A DNA stretch of 64,000 bases from Corynebacterium uterequi (lineage in GTDB: Bacteria > Actinomycetota > Actinomycetes > Mycobacteriales > Mycobacteriaceae), in contig NZ_CP011546.1 in assembly GCF_001021065.1 (NCBI RefSeq), forward strand, positions 1,178,001 through 1,242,000, given 5' to 3'. The notes under the pieces were generated by a model. The model had not been told where the DNA came from and searched no databases. It was given only the letters and a program-made list of their open reading frames with translations. This document shows positions 38,536 to 49,179 of the stretch, piece by piece. Both the position numbers and the translations under genes were made by a program. How positions within the stretch are numbered: the first letter of the stretch is position 1; each line of letters starts with the position of its first letter.

Positions 38536-40629
38536 GTGACCCTTTCTCCCGAACTGCAGGCCCTCACCGAGCGCCGCTACCCGTCCGATTGGACGGACCT
38601 CGACACCAAGGCAGTAGACACCACTCGTGTGCTTGCCGCTGATGCTGTCCAGAACGTCGGCTCCGGCCACCCCGGCACCGCCATGTCCCTGGCCCCCATC
38701 GCCTACACGCTGTTCCAGCGCGTCATGGATATCGACCCGGCTGATGATAAGTGGGTCGGCCGCGACCGCTTCATCCTCTCCCCCGGCCACAGCTCGCTGA
38801 CCCTCTACCTTCAGCTCTTCCTGGCCGGGTACGGCCTGGAGATGGAGGACATCAAGGCGCTGCGCAGCCGCGGTTCCCTCACCCCGGGTCACCCGGAGTA
38901 CGGCCACACCAAGGGCGTCGAGATCACCACTGGCCCGCTGGGCCAGGGCCTGGCCTCTTCGGTGGGCATGGCGATGGCGGCCCGCCGCGAGCGTGGTCTC
39001 TTCGACCCGGAGTCTCCGGCCGGTGAGTCCCCCTTCGATCACTTCGTCTACGTCATCTGCTCCGACGGCGACGTCCAGGAGGGCGTGACCAGCGAGACCT
39101 CCTCGCTGGCCGGCACGCAGAAGCTGGGCAACCTCATCGCCATTTACGATGACAACCACATCTCCATCGAGGATGACACCTCGATCGCCTTCACCGAGGA
39201 CGTCGCGGCCCGTTACCGCGCCTACGGCTGGCACGTTCAGGAGATCGAGGGCGGCGAGGACGTCGCAGCCCTGGAGGCCGCCATCGAAGAAGCTAAGAAG
39301 GTCACCGATCAGCCGTCCTTCATCCGGGTGCGCACGGTCATCGCTTACCCGGCTCCGAACCTCGCCAACACCGGCGCGTCCCACGGCTCCGCCCTCGGCG
39401 AGGCCGAGGTTGCCGCCACCAAGGAGATCCTCGGCCTGGATCCGACCAAGTCCTTCTTCATCGAGGACGAGGTCCTGGCTCACACCCGCAAGGCCCTGGA
39501 CCGCGGCGCCGAGAAGCACGCCGCGTGGCAGAAGAAGTTCGACGCGTGGGCCGAGGCCAACCCGGAGAAGAAGGCGCTGTTCGACCGCCTCTTCGCCGGC
39601 GAGCTGCCCGAGGGCTGGGACGCCGAGCTGCCGACCTGGGAGCCGGACGCCAAGGGCGTTGCCACCCGTAAGGCCTCCGAGGCCGTGCTGCAGGCCCTCG
39701 GCGCTACCCTGCCGGAACTGTGGGGCGGTTCGGCGGACCTGGCCGGCTCCACGAACACCATCATCAAGGGCTCGACCTCCTTCGGCCCGGCCGAGCGCTC
39801 CTCCGACAAGTTCACCATGGAGCCCTTCGGCCGCAACCTGCACTTCGGCATCCGTGAGCACGGCATGGGCTCGATCCTCAACGGCATCGCCCTGCACGGC
39901 CCGACGATCCCCTACGGCGCCACCTTCTTGCAGTTCGCCGACTACATGCGCCCGGCTGTCCGCCTCGCCGCGCTGATGAACGTCGGCCCGGTCTTCGTCT
40001 GGACGCACGACTCCATCGGCCTGGGCGAGGACGGCCCGACCCACCAGCCGGTCGAGCACCTCGCCGCCCTGCGCGCGATCCCGAACCTGACCACCTTCCG
40101 CCCCGCCGACGCCAACGAGACCGCCGCCGCGTGGGCCGCGATCATCGAAAACCGCAAGGCCCCGCAGGCGCTGGCTCTGTCCCGCCAGAACCTACCGGTC
40201 CTGGAAGGCACCAAGGACAAGGCCCGCGAAGGCGTCAAGCGTGGCGCCTACGTGTTGGTCGACGCCGAGAACCCGGACGTGGTGCTGCTCGCCACCGGCT
40301 CTGAGGTCCAGCACGCCGTCGGCGCCGCCGCCCTGCTGGCCGAGGAGAACATCTCCGCCCGCGTCGTGTCTGTCCCGAGCCTGGATCTCTTCCTTGAGCA
40401 GGATCAGGCCTACCGCGACGAGGTTCTGCCGCCGTCGGTCAAGGCCCGCGTCTCCGTCGAGGCCGGCATTGCCATGCCGTGGCACCAGGTGATCGGTGAC
40501 GCCGGTCGCGCCGTCTCTATCGAGACCTGGGGCGAGTCCGCTTCCGCCGAGGAACTGTTCGAGGCCTTCGGCTTCACCGCGGAGAACGTGGCGGCCACCG
40601 CCAAGCAGTCCATCGAAGCCGCCAAGTAA
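38536..40629 (+). CDS. tkt: Transketolase
   Basis: 697 residues. TPP-dependent C2-transfer enzyme of the pentose phosphate pathway. Visible motifs: SGHPGTAMSLAP near residue 45, the TPP motif CSDGDVQEGV near 176, the central glutamate region FGIREHGMGSI near 435, and DSIGLGEDGPTHQPVEHL near 492. The GTG start has GCGAGGA upstream. First gene of the tkt-tal-zwf-opcA-pgl block, 30 bases before tal. Confidence 0.97.
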   Translation: MTLSPELQALTERRYPSDWTDLDTKAVDTTRVLAADAVQNVGSGHPGTAMSLAPIAYTLFQRVMDIDPADDKWVGRDRFILSPGHSSLTLYLQLFLAGYGLEMEDIKALRSRGSLTPGHPEYGHTKGVEITTGPLGQGLASSVGMAMAARRERGLFDPESPAGESPFDHFVYVICSDGDVQEGVTSETSSLAGTQKLGNLIAIYDDNHISIEDDTSIAFTEDVAARYRAYGWHVQEIEGGEDVAALEAAIEEAKKVTDQPSFIRVRTVIAYPAPNLANTGASHGSALGEAEVAATKEILGLDPTKSFFIEDEVLAHTRKALDRGAEKHAAWQKKFDAWAEANPEKKALFDRLFAGELPEGWDAELPTWEPDAKGVATRKASEAVLQALGATLPELWGGSADLAGSTNTIIKGSTSFGPAERSSDKFTMEPFGRNLHFGIREHGMGSILNGIALHGPTIPYGATFLQFADYMRPAVRLAALMNVGPVFVWTHDSIGLGEDGPTHQPVEHLAALRAIPNLTTFRPADANETAAAWAAIIENRKAPQALALSRQNLPVLEGTKDKAREGVKRGAYVLVDAENPDVVLLATGSEVQHAVGAAALLAEENISARVVSVPSLDLFLEQDQAYRDEVLPPSVKARVSVEAGIAMPWHQVIGDAGRAVSIETWGESASAEELFEAFGFTAENVAATAKQSIEAAK

Positions 40630-40659
40630 GACCCACACACAAAGAAAGAGGATCCCCGC

Positions 40660-41742
40660 ATGACTGTCATTGACGATCTCTACTCAGTCGGTACCTCCAC
40701 CTGGCTGGATGATCTCTCCCGCGAGCGCATCACCTCCGGCAACCTGGAAGAAGTTATCAAGAACAAGTCCGTCGTCGGCGTGACCACCAACCCGGCCATC
40801 TTCGCCGCTGCCATGAGCAAGGGCGAGGCCTACGACGCGCAGATCGCGGAGCTCAAGGAAGCCGGCGTCGCCGTCGACGAAGCCGTCTACGCCATGAGCA
40901 TCGACGATGTTCGCGACGCCTGCGACATCTTCGCCGACATCTACAAGACCTCCGGCGGCAAGGACGGCCGCGTGTCCATCGAGGTTGATCCCCGGATCTC
41001 CGCGGACCGCGAAGCCACCATCGCTCAGGCCCGCGAGCTGTGGGCCAAGGTTGACCGCCCGAACGTCATGATTAAGATCCCGGCGACCGACGAGTCCATC
41101 CCGGCGATCTCCGACGCGCTGGCCGAGGGCATCTCTGTCAACGTCACCCTCATCTTCTCCGTGGACCGCTACCAGCAGGTGCTCGACGCCTTCGTGGATG
41201 GCGTCAAGCGCGCCGCCGAGAACGGCGTGGACGTCTCCACCATCCACTCCGTGGCGTCCTTCTTCGTGTCCCGCATGGACTCCGAGGTCGACAAGCGCCT
41301 CGAAGCGATCGGCACCGACGAGGCCCTGGCGCTTCGCGGCAAGGCCGGCGTGGCCAACGCCCGCCTCGCCTACGCCCGCTTCCTGGAGTTCTCGGACAAG
41401 ATCGATGTCCCGGAGGGCACCAACTTCCAGCGCCCGCTGTGGGCCTCGACCGGTGTGAAGAACCCGGACTACCCCTCCGACATGTACGTCGTGGAGCTGG
41501 CCGGCCCGAACACCGTCAACACCATGCCGGAAGCCACCATCGACGCGGCCCTCAACGGCTCCGGCGTCACCGGTGACACCCTGACCGGCACCGCCGCCGA
41601 GGCGCAGCGCGTGTTCGACTCCCTCGTAGGCGTGGGCATCGACCTCGACGACGTTGTCGCCGTCCTGGAGAAGGAAGGCGTGGACAAGTTCGTCGCCGCG
41701 TGGTCTGACCTGCTCAAGACCATGCAGGCCAACCTGTCGTAA
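40660..41742 (+). CDS. tal: Transaldolase
   Basis: 360-residue TIM-barrel enzyme that transfers a dihydroxyacetone unit between sedoheptulose-7-P and glyceraldehyde-3-P. The Schiff-base lysine is in [11 protein letters not shown] (about residue 134), and the N-terminal [11 protein letters not shown] is typical of the larger actinobacterial form. AAAGAAAGAGGA precedes the ATG. A strong terminator follows, so zwf has its own promoter or depends on read-through. Confidence 0.96.
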   Translation: MTVIDDLYSVGTSTWLDDLSRERITSGNLEEVIKNKSVVGVTTNPAIFAAAMSKGEAYDAQIAELKEAGVAVDEAVYAMSIDDVRDACDIFADIYKTSGGKDGRVSIEVDPRISADREATIAQARELWAKVDRPNVMIKIPATDESIPAISDALAEGISVNVTLIFSVDRYQQVLDAFVDGVKRAAENGVDVSTIHSVASFFVSRMDSEVDKRLEAIGTDEALALRGKAGVANARLAYARFLEFSDKIDVPEGTNFQRPLWASTGVKNPDYPSDMYVVELAGPNTVNTMPEATIDAALNGSGVTGDTLTGTAAEAQRVFDSLVGVGIDLDDVVAVLEKEGVDKFVAAWSDLLKTMQANLS

Positions 41743-41768
41743 TAGCCGCTGACGCTTAAGCCAGCAGG

Positions 41769-41798
41769 AACCCGCCGGAATAACTCCGGCGGGTTTCG
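41769..41798 (+). terminator. Rho-independent terminator after tal
   Basis: Perfect 11-bp stem AACCCGCCGGA / TCCGGCGGGTT with loop ATAAC, followed by TCGCGTTT. The best classical terminator in the window, placed between tal and zwf. Confidence 0.85.
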
Positions 41799-41853
41799 CG
41801 TTTCTCCGGGTAACGTAGGTGATACTAACAACCGCGCAGTGTGGAAGGACTAT

Positions 41854-43398
41854 GTGACTATGGGGTCAGAAGAGAAGAAGTGGCGCAATCCCCTTCGCAG
41901 TGAGCACGATAAGCGACTGCCGCGCATCGCCGGACCCTCCGGCATGGTGATCTTCGGCGTCACGGGCGACCTAGCACGAAAGAAGCTATTGCCCGCCATC
42001 TACGATCTCGCGAACCGCGGACTTCTGCCTGCCGGCTTCGCCCTCGTGGGTTACGGCCGCCGCGAGTGGTCCAAGGAAGAGTTCCAGAACTACGTCCGGG
42101 AGGCGGTCGACGCCGGGGCTCGCACGGTATTCAACGAAGAGGTATGGGAGCGCCTCGCCGAAGGAATGGCCTTCGTTACCGGCAACTTCGACGACGATGA
42201 CGCCTTCGATACCCTCGCGGAAACAGTCCAGGAGATCGACGCCACCCGCGGCACCGGCGGCAACTGGGCGTTCTACTTGTCTATCCCGCCGAATTTCTTC
42301 GCCGACGTGTGCCACCAGCTACAGCGCTCCGGGCTGGCCGAGGCGCCGGAGGAGTCCTGGCGCCGCGTCATCATCGAGAAGCCTTTCGGCCACGATCAAG
42401 AGTCCGCTCACCGGCTCAACGAGATCGTCAACTCGGTGTTCCCCGAAAACGCCGTCTTCCGCATCGACCACTACCTCGGTAAGGAGACGGTGCAGAACAT
42501 CCTCGCGATGCGCTTCGCTAACCAGTTGTTCGACCCGCTGTGGAACTCTCACTACATCGACCATGTGCAGATCACCATGGCGGAAGACATCGGCCTCGGC
42601 GGGCGCGCCGGCTACTACGACGGCATCGGCGCCGCTCGTGACGTCATCCAGAACCACCTCCTGCAGCTCCTCGCGCTCATCGCGTTGGAGGAGCCGTCTG
42701 CCTTCGACCCGCAGGAACTACGGGCGGAGAAGGTGAAGATCCTGCGCGCCACCAAGGCAGTGGAGCCTTTCGACAAGACCACCGCCCGCGGCCAGTACAC
42801 CGCCGGTTGGCAGGGTTCGGAAAAGGTCGTCGGCCTGCGGGAGGAGAAGAATTTCGACCCCAACTCGAACACCGAAACCTACGCGGCGCTGACCCTGGAG
42901 ATCAAGAACCGCCGCTGGGCTGGGGTGCCCTTCTACCTGCGCACTGGCAAGCGCCTCGGGCGCCGGGTGACGGAGATCGCGCTCGTGTTCAAGCACGCCC
43001 CGCACCAGCCCTTCGACGCCAGCGACATCCGCTCCATGGGCAAGAACGCCGTGGTCATCCGCGTTCAGCCGGATGAGGGTGTGCTCATGCGCTTCGGTTC
43101 CAAGGTGCCCGGCTATTCCATGGAGGTGCGCGACGTCAACATGGACTTCTCCTACTCGGAGGCATTCACCGAGGAATCCCCCGAGGCCTACGAGCGGCTC
43201 ATCCTTGACGCGCTGCTCGACGAGTCCAGCCTCTTCCCCACCAACAAGGAAGTGGAACTGTCCTGGAAGATTCTCGACCCCGTGTTGAAGTACTGGGCGG
43301 ATCACGGACGCCCCGACGAGTACAAATCCGGCACCTGGGGCCCGGAGAGCGCCGACGCCATGCTCGAGCGCAACGGCCACCACTGGCGTCGTCCCTAA
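41854..43398 (+). CDS. zwf: Glucose-6-phosphate 1-dehydrogenase
   Basis: 514 residues. First step of the oxidative pentose phosphate pathway, makes NADPH. NADP-binding GVTGDLARKK near residue 34, substrate motif RIDHYLGKE near 205, and the C-terminal VELSWKILDP. Start choice is uncertain: GGAAGGA lies 4 bases before the GTG at 41854 and 10 bases before an ATG at 41860; a GTG at 41839 also exists. It works with OpcA, its activator, encoded 38 bases downstream. Confidence 0.95.
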   Translation: MTMGSEEKKWRNPLRSEHDKRLPRIAGPSGMVIFGVTGDLARKKLLPAIYDLANRGLLPAGFALVGYGRREWSKEEFQNYVREAVDAGARTVFNEEVWERLAEGMAFVTGNFDDDDAFDTLAETVQEIDATRGTGGNWAFYLSIPPNFFADVCHQLQRSGLAEAPEESWRRVIIEKPFGHDQESAHRLNEIVNSVFPENAVFRIDHYLGKETVQNILAMRFANQLFDPLWNSHYIDHVQITMAEDIGLGGRAGYYDGIGAARDVIQNHLLQLLALIALEEPSAFDPQELRAEKVKILRATKAVEPFDKTTARGQYTAGWQGSEKVVGLREEKNFDPNSNTETYAALTLEIKNRRWAGVPFYLRTGKRLGRRVTEIALVFKHAPHQPFDASDIRSMGKNAVVIRVQPDEGVLMRFGSKVPGYSMEVRDVNMDFSYSEAFTEESPEAYERLILDALLDESSLFPTNKEVELSWKILDPVLKYWADHGRPDEYKSGTWGPESADAMLERNGHHWRRP

Positions 43399-43436
43399 AC
43401 CTGGATCCGCGACAAAGAACGAAGGCCTGACCTGCG

Positions 43437-44387
43437 ATGATTATCGAACTATCAGATACCAACACCAAAGAGATCGCCGACGAACTGCTCAGCGACCAGG
43501 AGGCCAACTCCATGGCCACCGGGCGTGTGCTGACGCTCATCGTCGTCGCCTCGGCCACCGACGACGTCGAATGCATCCTCGACACCGTCCGCGAAGCATC
43601 GCACGAGCACCCCGCGCGCGTGCTCGTCATGCTCACCGACAAGGATCGCAAGGAATCCCGGCTCGACGCCCGCGTCATCGTGGGCCGTGACTCCGGAGCC
43701 TCCGAGCTGGTGGTGATGCGCCTATCCGGCGAGATGGCAGACCACCTGGGTTCCGTCGTCACACCGCTGCTCCTGCCGGACACCCCGATCGTGGCCTGGT
43801 GGCCGGTCTCGGCGCCTGCCCGGCCGTCGGACCATTACGTCGGCCGCATTGCCCAGCGCCGAGTGACCAACGCGCGCCACAACGTTTCCGGCAACGCCCT
43901 GCTGCGTCTGACCTCCGGATACGCGCCGGGTGACTCGGACATGATGTGGTCGCGGATCACGACGTGGCGCGGCATCGTCGCCTCCGCCCTCGACCGCTAC
44001 CCCCACGAGCGCGTGGAAAGCGCCGTGGTCTCCGGCCCGGCCGATAACCCGAGCGTGGACATTGCGGCCGGTTGGCTGGCTCACCGCCTGGGGGTGACAG
44101 TCGAGCGCCGCATCAACACCCCGGAGGATTACCCACAAACCCGTGTTGAAGGGGCGAACCTCTTCCCTATTCACTCGCTGGTTCTCAACCGCGCATCTGG
44201 GCCTATTAGCATTAGCGTCCAGGACGAATCCACGGTCCGCATTTCCCTCCCGGACAGCCCCGACGCCCAGGTGGCGATGTCGGTGCGAACCGAGTCGGAT
44301 TGCCTTTCGGAGGAGCTGCGTCACCTCGACGCGGACGTCGCCTACGCGGCGGCCCTCCAGGGCCTTGGGCTCGTGACCGTCGACTAA
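43437..44387 (+). CDS. opcA: OpcA, glucose-6-phosphate dehydrogenase assembly protein
   Basis: 316 residues, OpcA family. Needed for full activity of G6PDH in cyanobacteria and corynebacteria. Family stretches: MIIELSDTNTKEIADEL at the start, LLLPDTPIVAWWP near 113, and SDHYVGRIAQRRVTNAR near 130. No catalytic residues are expected. Lies between zwf and pgl in the same direction. Confidence 0.93.
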   Translation: MIIELSDTNTKEIADELLSDQEANSMATGRVLTLIVVASATDDVECILDTVREASHEHPARVLVMLTDKDRKESRLDARVIVGRDSGASELVVMRLSGEMADHLGSVVTPLLLPDTPIVAWWPVSAPARPSDHYVGRIAQRRVTNARHNVSGNALLRLTSGYAPGDSDMMWSRITTWRGIVASALDRYPHERVESAVVSGPADNPSVDIAAGWLAHRLGVTVERRINTPEDYPQTRVEGANLFPIHSLVLNRASGPISISVQDESTVRISLPDSPDAQVAMSVRTESDCLSEELRHLDADVAYAAALQGLGLVTVD

Positions 44388-44420
44388 CGTACCCTGGCCT
44401 ACCCGAAGGAGTTCCCCGAC

Positions 44421-45200
44421 ATGGTTCACGTCTACCGCATCCGCGATCTTGACGCCCTCGTCCTCGCCGCCGCCCAGCGTTTCGTGGACGTTGTGTCCGG
44501 TATCCAGTCCACCGGACGCGGCGTTCACCACGACGGCATCGCGCGGGTGGTACTCACCGGCGGCACCGCGGGTATCCGCACGCTGGACAAGCTGCGTGAG
44601 TTCGACGAGGCCGTCCGTGCCTACGACGGGGACTACCCCGGCCAGGTCGTCGACTGGTCCCGGGTTCATGTCTTCTTCGGCGACGAGCGCAACGTCGCTC
44701 TCACCGATGCTGACTCCAATGAGGGCCAGGCCCGCCGGGCGTTGTTGGATCACGTGGACATTCCGGCGGATCATATCCACGGCTACGGTCTCGGCGACCG
44801 CGATCTAGACGAGGCCGTCGAGGCCTATGCTTTAGCGCTGGACCGTTTCGCCCCGGAGGGCTTTGACCTGCACCTGCTCGGTATGGGCGGGGAAGGCCAT
44901 ATCAATACCCTCTTCCCCGGCACTGATGCGGTGAAGGAGACGAAGCGGCTGGTGGTGGCGGAGTACGCCTCCCCGAAGCCGCCGGCCCAGCGTGGCACCC
45001 TCACCCTGCCAGCGGTGGCACGAGCGCAACGGGTGTGGCTGCTTGTTTCCGGTGCCGAGAAGGCCGAGGCCGCGGGCCACGTAGCCGCCGGGGCAGATCC
45101 GGTTGAGTGGCCGGCCGCGGGCGCTCGTGGCCACGCCGAGACGGTGCTGTTCGTCACCGAGGATGCATCCCGGGACATTGCGCTGACTGCCACCAGCTAG
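44421..45200 (+). CDS. pgl: 6-Phosphogluconolactonase
   Basis: 259 residues, NagB/RpiA fold (DevB type). VVLTGGTAGIRTLD near residue 49 (phosphate loop), HVFFGDERNVALTDADSN near 88, and LLGMGGEGHINTLFP near 152 with the catalytic histidine. Hydrolyses the product of Zwf. Last gene of the pentose phosphate block. Two tandem hairpins separate it from the convergent secG. Confidence 0.94.
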   Translation: MVHVYRIRDLDALVLAAAQRFVDVVSGIQSTGRGVHHDGIARVVLTGGTAGIRTLDKLREFDEAVRAYDGDYPGQVVDWSRVHVFFGDERNVALTDADSNEGQARRALLDHVDIPADHIHGYGLGDRDLDEAVEAYALALDRFAPEGFDLHLLGMGGEGHINTLFPGTDAVKETKRLVVAEYASPKPPAQRGTLTLPAVARAQRVWLLVSGAEKAEAAGHVAAGADPVEWPAAGARGHAETVLFVTEDASRDIALTATS

Positions 45201-45212
45201 GCGCCGGTTTCA

Positions 45213-45308
45213 CCCGCGTCGCTCTTCTTTTCCGAGTCGCGCTTTAGTGCGACTCGCTGCTTTCCCGCGTCGCTCTTCTTTCCCGCGTCGCGCTTTAGCG
45301 CGACGCGC
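45213..45308. repeat. Two tandem 51-base hairpin repeats between pgl and secG
   Basis: CCCGCGTCGCTCTTCTTT begins at 45213 and, with one end-base difference allowed, again at 45264. Each copy continues into a hairpin with loop TTTA: arms CGAGTCGCGC (45233-45242) with its complement at 45247-45256, and CGCGTCGCGC (45284-45293) with GCGCGACGCG (45298-45307). Differences between the two hairpins fall in paired positions and keep the pairing (A:T in one, C:G in the other; G:U versus G:C). They lie between convergent genes, so bidirectional termination is likely. Confidence 0.75.
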
Positions 45309-45310
45309 TC

Positions 45311-45544
45311 CTACGACAGCGCCGTGATGAGGTTCAGGGCGATGATGCACGCGATCCAGATGATGACCATCACCACCGTGTACCGGTTGAGGTTCTTTTC
45401 CACCACGGTGGAGCCGGACAGGTTCGACTGAACGCCGCCACCGAAGAGGCTGGACAGGCCGCCGCCCTTGCCCTTGTGAAGAAGGACGAACACGGTCAGC
45501 AGCAAGGAGGTGATGACCAGCACAATCTGGAGCGTGAGAACCAT
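45311..45544 (-). CDS. secG: SecG, protein translocase subunit
   Basis: 77 residues with two membrane helices (about 3-23 and 53-74) and the conserved loop LLHKGKGGGLSSLFGGG. Accessory subunit of SecYEG. The ATG at 45544 is chosen; the longer frame upstream is intergenic. In C. glutamicum ppc lies between tpiA and secG; here only 177 bases separate secG and tpiA and no ppc is present. Confidence 0.93.
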   Translation of the reverse strand: MVLTLQIVLVITSLLLTVFVLLHKGKGGGLSSLFGGGVQSNLSGSTVVEKNLNRYTVVMVIIWIACIIALNLITALS

Positions 45545-45721
45545 GGAGTCAGCGGGCCCTTTCGGGAATAGACGAAGTGTGAAACCGCCCCGGGCCACGG
45601 GACCCAGGATGCCTGGTGGCCATCCTACACCACCGCCTCCCGCTGCCGGCACTACCTCAGGCCCGCGTAGGCGGGACGTCGGACAGTGCCTCGGCAAGGG
45701 GAGGCGGATGACGCTAGCTGC

Positions 45722-46501
45722 TTAGACGGCCTGGGCTGCCGCGGCGGCGAGCTTGGCGAAGCCTTCGCCGTCCAGGGAAGCGCCGCCGACGAGACCACCG
45801 TCGACGTCGGGCTGGCTGACGAGCTCGCCGACGGTCTCGGTCTTCACCGAACCGCCGTAGAGGATGCGGATGCCGGCGGCAACCTCGTCACCGGCAATGT
45901 CGGCGATGAGAGCGCGGATCGCGGCGCACACTTCCTGCGCGTCGGCGGCGGAGGCCACCTTGCCGGTGCCGATGGCCCACACGGGCTCGTAGGCGATGAC
46001 CGTCTTGCTGATGTCCTCCGAGTCGAGGCCCGCCAGGGAGTTGCGGGTCTGCTCCACGACGTAGTCGACGTGGGTGCCGGCCTCGCGGATCTCCAGGGGT
46101 TCGCCGACGCACACGATGGGGCTGATGCCCTGGCCGAGGGCGGCCTTCGCCTTTGCGGCGACCTGCTCGTCGGTCTCGTTGTGGTACTGGCGACGCTCGG
46201 AGTGGCCAACGACCACCCAGGTGCAGCCGAGCTTGGCGAGCATGGGTGCGGACACCTCACCGGTGTAGGCGCCCTTCTCGTGCTCGGACACGTCCTGCGC
46301 GCCGTAGGTCACGAGGTACTTTTCCGCCTCAACGAGGGTCTGCACGGAGCGCAGATCGGTGAAGGGGACGGTGACGGCGACGTCGACCTTCTCGTAGTAC
46401 TCCTTGGGAAGGGCGAAGGCTAGCTTCTGCACGGTGGCGATGGCCTCAAGGTGGTCGAGGTTCATCTTCCAGTTGCCGGCAATCAGCGGGGTACGAGCCA
46501 T
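45722..46501 (-). CDS. tpiA: Triosephosphate isomerase
   Basis: 259-residue TIM barrel. N-terminal [12 protein letters not shown] (catalytic Lys), [10 protein letters not shown] (catalytic His), and the catalytic Glu in [14 protein letters not shown] with the flexible loop. Glycolysis; part of the gap-pgk-tpiA unit, 21 bases after pgk. Confidence 0.97.
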   Translation of the reverse strand: MARTPLIAGNWKMNLDHLEAIATVQKLAFALPKEYYEKVDVAVTVPFTDLRSVQTLVEAEKYLVTYGAQDVSEHEKGAYTGEVSAPMLAKLGCTWVVVGHSERRQYHNETDEQVAAKAKAALGQGISPIVCVGEPLEIREAGTHVDYVVEQTRNSLAGLDSEDISKTVIAYEPVWAIGTGKVASAADAQEVCAAIRALIADIAGDEVAAGIRILYGGSVKTETVGELVSQPDVDGGLVGGASLDGEGFAKLAAAAAQAV

Positions 46502-46522
46502 GGTGTTGTGAATCCTTTCAGG

Positions 46523-47743
46523 TTAAGCCTGGACGACGGAAATGCCCGGGAGTTCCTTGCCCTCAAGCAGCTCAAGGGAGGCGCCACCGCCGGTGGAGAT
46601 GTGGGAGAAGCCATCCTCGTCGAGGCCGAGGGTACGCACGGAGGCAGCGGAGTCGCCGCCGCCAACGACGGTGAAGGAGCCGTTGTCGCGGGTCGCATCG
46701 ATGATGGCCTGAGCAACGCCGGCGGTGCCCTTGGAGTAGGCCTCCTGCTCGAAGACGCCCATCGGGCCGTTCCAGAACACGGTCTTGGAGGTGGCGAGCA
46801 CCTCGGCGTACTTCTTCACGGTCTCCGGGCCGATGTCGAGGGACATCCAGCCCTCGGGGATGCCGTCGAGCTCGACGATCTTGATCTCGGCCTTGGAGGA
46901 ATCGAAGTCGCTGGCAGCGAGGAGGTCCACCGGCAGGACGATCTTCTCACCGTAGGTCTCGATGAGGCCCTTGCAGGTCTCGATCATGTCTTCCTGCAGA
47001 AGGGACTCACGCACGTCGTAGCCCTGGGCGGCCAGGAAGGTGTAGCACATGCCGCCGCCGATGATGAGCTTGTCGGCCTTGCCAGCCAGTGCCTCGATGA
47101 CGCCGAGCTTGTCGGAAACCTTGGAACCGCCGAGCACCACGACGTAGGGGTGCTCCGGGGCCTCGGCCACCTTGCTCAGGGTCTTGACCTCGTTCTCCAC
47201 GAGGTAGCCAGCGTAGGCCGGGAGGCGCTTGGCAACGTCGTAGACGGAGGCCTGGGCGCGGTGGACCACGCCGAAGCCGTCAGAGACGAAGGCGCCGTTG
47301 TCGGCCGCCAGGGCGACGAGCTGATCGGCGAATTCGCCGCGCTCAGCCTCATCCTTGGAGGTCTCACGCGGATCGAAGCGAACGTTCTCCACGAGGAGGA
47401 TCTCGCCGTCGGTGAGGCCGTTGGCGCGCTCGTGGGCATCCTCGCCGACGACGTCGCCGGCCAGCGCCACATACTGGCCCAGCGCCTCGGAGAGCGCCTC
47501 GGCCACCGGGGCGAGGGAGTACTTCGGGTTGACCTCGCCCTTCGGGCGGCCGAGGTGGGCAGTGACGACGACCTTGGCGCCGCCTTCGATGAGCGCCTTC
47601 AGCGTGGGCAGGGAGGCGGTGATGCGGCCCGGGTCGGTGATCTCACCGGCGTCGTTGAGCGGCACGTTGAAGTCAGAGCGGACGAGGACGTGACGGCCCG
47701 CGACGCCTTCGGCGAGCAGGTCCTTGAGGGTCTTAACAGCCAT
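46523..47743 (-). CDS. pgk: Phosphoglycerate kinase
   Basis: 406 residues, two-domain kinase. [13 protein letters not shown] near residue 20, HLGRPKG near 60, the C-terminal nucleotide-binding region [14 protein letters not shown], and [10 protein letters not shown]. The ATG at 47743 ([10 protein letters not shown]) is preceded by AAAAGGAAA; the 30 extra upstream codons run through the gap to gap and are rejected. Confidence 0.97.
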   Translation of the reverse strand: MAVKTLKDLLAEGVAGRHVLVRSDFNVPLNDAGEITDPGRITASLPTLKALIEGGAKVVVTAHLGRPKGEVNPKYSLAPVAEALSEALGQYVALAGDVVGEDAHERANGLTDGEILLVENVRFDPRETSKDEAERGEFADQLVALAADNGAFVSDGFGVVHRAQASVYDVAKRLPAYAGYLVENEVKTLSKVAEAPEHPYVVVLGGSKVSDKLGVIEALAGKADKLIIGGGMCYTFLAAQGYDVRESLLQEDMIETCKGLIETYGEKIVLPVDLLAASDFDSSKAEIKIVELDGIPEGWMSLDIGPETVKKYAEVLATSKTVFWNGPMGVFEQEAYSKGTAGVAQAIIDATRDNGSFTVVGGGDSAASVRTLGLDEDGFSHISTGGGASLELLEGKELPGISVVQA

Positions 47744-47800
47744 GAGGTTTCCTTTTGAGTTCGTGTTCGGGAGACGATGAAAGGGGCAGACAGGCGACGA

Positions 47801-47841
47801 GGCCCGGGGTACGTGCCCAAGAAAGACAGGCACCCCGGGCC
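47801..47841 (-). promoter_or_regulatory. GC-rich hairpin between gap and pgk
   Basis: GGCCCGGGG and CCCCGGGCC arms extended, after a 3-base bulge, by GTGCC/GGCAC, with an 11-base loop. It lies 32 bases after the gap stop and 58 bases before the pgk start. It may terminate part of the transcripts or set the end of a processed gap mRNA so that gap is expressed more than pgk. Confidence 0.55.
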
Positions 47842-47872
47842 ACGCGGAGATTATTCGATCCCTACCGCTGAC

Positions 47873-48889
<1,017 letters not shown>

Positions 48890-48914
48890 TCAAATGGTTG
48901 AGTGTTACAAGCCT

Positions 48915-48955
48915 GGACTTAATGAGCTGTGGGGTAATCCCACCGGTTTAAGTCC
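48915..48955 (-). promoter_or_regulatory. Nested stem-loop in the gapA leader
   Basis: Outer arms GGACTTAA/TTAAGTCC (8 bp perfect) enclose an inner hairpin GTGGG-GTAAT-CCCAC. It lies 38-78 bases upstream of the gapA start codon, within the likely 5' untranslated region. The rest of the gap between gapA and whiA (48878-49179) holds only promoter-like AT patches such as TATAAG near 49053 (minus strand); no gene is seen there. Confidence 0.5.
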
Positions 48956-49179
48956 TTCGACGGTGAGTCTACTCCCCTTTTGAGGACCATGCAGCCGAGT
49001 TTGTGCCGGAGAATGTCCGAGCGGTCATGTGCGGTTCCGCTTATACCCACAAATGCGGTAATCCGCGCGTCATACCCACTGGGGCTTTCGCCCGCATGTG
49101 CCACCACCTTCGGGTACCCCTTGCCCCATCCCCCGAGAGCAGGCGGTTCAAACGCGTCCGCGAAGGACACGGTGGTGAT

